A stretch of DNA of 64,000 bases from an uncultured Tenacibaculum sp. (GTDB lineage Bacteria > Bacteroidota > Bacteroidia > Flavobacteriales > Flavobacteriaceae). Under the pieces are notes generated by a model. The model saw nothing but the letters and a program-made list of their open reading frames with translations. It was not told where the DNA came from and did not search any database. A program made the translations under genes and the position numbers. Below are positions 62,609-64,000 of the stretch, piece by piece. Each line of letters opens with the position of its first letter. The first letter of the stretch is position 1. The DNA is taken from positions 1 through 64,000 of the forward strand of contig CANLQH010000003.1 in assembly GCA_947493285.1 (NCBI GenBank), in the 5' to 3' direction.

Positions 62609-64000
62609 CTATTCCTTTAAGAAGTTTTGTAATACATCAGAAATCTTACGATTATCTGACAATTGTGGAATTTTATTTTGACCTCCAAACTTACCAATCG
62701 ACTTCATGTATTCATGAAATCCTCCTTTTTTTACTTTTCTAATAACAAGCGGACGTAGTATTTTACCTTCTAACAAGTCAAAATAATACACATTCTGGCT
62801 TTGCATTGAAGCATCTATTTTAGAAGCCAATTCTTCTAGATTCTCAGGTTCGTTTTCAAACTCTATAAACCATTCGTGATATGGTAATCCACTTTCAGGA
62901 TTTACTTGTGGAGCTACTGTAAACTCACTAACATTTACATCAGTGCCAACAATAGCATCATTTAATGCCTTTTCAACTTCTTTACCAATTACATGTTCAC
63001 CAAAAGCAGAAATAAAATGTTTTATACGTCCTGTAACTTTTATTCTATATGGCTTTGTAGATGTAAACTCAACCGTATCGCCAATATTATAACCCCAAAG
63101 ACCCGCAGAAGTATTTAAAATGATTACATAATTCACTCCAATCTGAACATCTTTTAAAGAAATTCTTGTCGGGTTTTCATCAAAAAACTCTGTTGCTGGT
63201 ATAAATTCATAGAAAATTCCTGAATTTAATTGCAAAAGCATTCCTTTTTCGGTTTGTGAATCTTGATAGGCTATAAATCCTTCTGAAGCAGGATACAATT
63301 CAACATAGTCTATCTTCTTTCCTATTAAAGCTTCAAACTTATTTTTATAAGGCTCAAAATTTACACCTCCATAGACGAAAAAATTAAAATTCGGAAAAAT
63401 CTCAGAAATGGTTTTACCTGTTTTGTCTATCAGTTTTTCAAAATACATTTGTACCCAAGACGGAATCCCACTAATTACCGTCATATCTTCAGGTAAAGTT
63501 TCTTCAACTACTTTATCAACTTTAGTATCCCAATCTTCAATACAATTAGTTTCCCAACTTGGCAAACGATTTTTTAATAAATAGTTAGGTACATAATGTG
63601 CAGCAATTCCGCTTAAACGCCCTAATTTAACTCCGTTTACATCTTCTAGAACAGGGCTTCCTTGTAAGAAAATCATTTTACCATTTACAAAACTAGCATC
63701 ACCAGTTTCTGCAATATAAAATAACAAGGCATTTCGTGCTGCTTTTATATGTGTAGGCATCGATTCTTTCGTAATCGGAATGTATTTTGCGCCAGAAGTA
63801 GTACCTGAAGTCTTAGCAAAATATAAAGGTTTTCCTTTCCACAGAACATTTTCTTCACCTTCAACAATTCTATCTACATAAGATCGTAAACCTTCATAAT
63901 CGTTTACTGGAACTCTTTTTTTAAAATCTTCGTAATTATTGATTGATATAAAATCATGATCTTTTCCAAAAGCAGTTTTGCAACCTTCTGAAACTAAGTA
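62609..64000 (-). CDS. GH3-family acyl-acid amido synthetase-like protein, 5' end beyond the window
   Basis: The frame continues past 63760 to the right edge, so the start lies outside. The ATG at 63760 is internal: upstream codons spell KPLYFAKTSGTTSGAKYIPIT, the ATP-binding motif of the GH3 branch of acyl-adenylating enzymes. Further motifs are ELYPASEGFIAYQD and LWGYNIGDTVEF, and FGEHVIGKEVEKAL near the C-terminal lid. Plant GH3 enzymes join amino acids to jasmonate or auxin; bacterial substrates are unknown. Cotranscribed with the MOSC gene. Confidence 0.87.
   Translation of the reverse strand, partial: YLVSEGCKTAFGKDHDFISINNYEDFKKRVPVNDYEGLRSYVDRIVEGEENVLWKGKPLYFAKTSGTTSGAKYIPITKESMPTHIKAARNALLFYIAETGDASFVNGKMIFLQGSPVLEDVNGVKLGRLSGIAAHYVPNYLLKNRLPSWETNCIEDWDTKVDKVVEETLPEDMTVISGIPSWVQMYFEKLIDKTGKTISEIFPNFNFFVYGGVNFEPYKNKFEALIGKKIDYVELYPASEGFIAYQDSQTEKGMLLQLNSGIFYEFIPATEFFDENPTRISLKDVQIGVNYVIILNTSAGLWGYNIGDTVEFTSTKPYRIKVTGRIKHFISAFGEHVIGKEVEKALNDAIVGTDVNVSEFTVAPQVNPESGLPYHEWFIEFENEPENLEELASKIDASMQSQNVYYFDLLEGKILRPLVIRKVKKGGFHEYMKSIGKFGGQNKIPQLSDNRKISDVLQNFLKE

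Overview
The window reads as a chromosomal segment of a low-GC member of the Flavobacteriaceae (Bacteroidota). Four things point there: a surface protein with a type IX secretion C-terminal sorting domain; many genes preceded by the Bacteroidota -7 promoter element TAnnTTTG with no Shine-Dalgarno; atpD-atpC split from the rest of the ATP synthase genes; and TonB-dependent receptors with N-terminal carboxypeptidase-like domains. Genus cannot be fixed from this window. There is no integrase, transposase, CRISPR array or phage module, so nearly all of it looks like resident chromosome.

Layout. 1-2.5 kb: the 3' end of a repetitive T9SS-exported protein and a universal stress protein. 2.6-7.4 kb: the rimP-nusA-infB operon, with a terminator-like hairpin in its leader. 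7.7-9.2 kb: an M43 metalloprotease and a small lipoprotein. 9.2-13.3 kb: a TonB receptor plus a beta-helix lipoprotein. 13.5-20.5 kb: a metal-homeostasis block. In it a TonB receptor diverges from an operon of DtxR/MntR-type regulator, TroA-type binding protein, ABC ATPase and two permeases; a 38-bp perfect palindrome separates the two. 20.6-29.5 kb: AddA-like helicase-nuclease, kbl, OmpA, atpD-atpC, tatA and an O-methyltransferase. 29.6-31.8 kb: a four-gene operon of NTF2-like protein, PD40 protein, sigma factor and small zinc anti-sigma protein. 32-36.3 kb: panB, a 2-hydroxyacid dehydrogenase and small accessory proteins. 36.4-44.7 kb: biotin genes (bioB; bioF-DUF2007-bioD-bioA), flotillin/NfeD, a ketoacyl synthase and a Coa1-like protein. 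44.8-49.3 kb: two tRNA-Asn genes and sucA-sucB. 49.4-51.8 kb: DinB, AraC and SnoaL-like genes between two near-identical terminators. 51.9-64 kb: small enzymes, a UmuDC-type translesion pair with a 40-residue membrane protein behind it, Lrp regulator, HupE, dCMP deaminase, CtpA protease, an ECF sigma/anti-sigma operon with two DUF4097 proteins, a MOSC protein and a truncated GH3-family gene.

How genes work together. The metal block is a complete outer-membrane to cytoplasm import route with its own regulator. Both permeases carry an extra cytoplasmic tail resembling a winged helix, which recalls the chlamydial permease-repressor fusion YtgCR and is the most distinctive item here. The two sigma/anti-sigma operons are probably envelope-sensing units whose outputs lie in the same transcripts. 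At promoter level, the U-tract of an intrinsic terminator merges with the -7 element of the next gene at two or three loci, and tatA, bioF and the Lrp gene have start codons only 4-5 nt after the -7 element, which predicts leaderless transcripts.

Limits: all family calls come from reading motifs and whole-protein resemblance by eye. No search, structure prediction or expression data were available.
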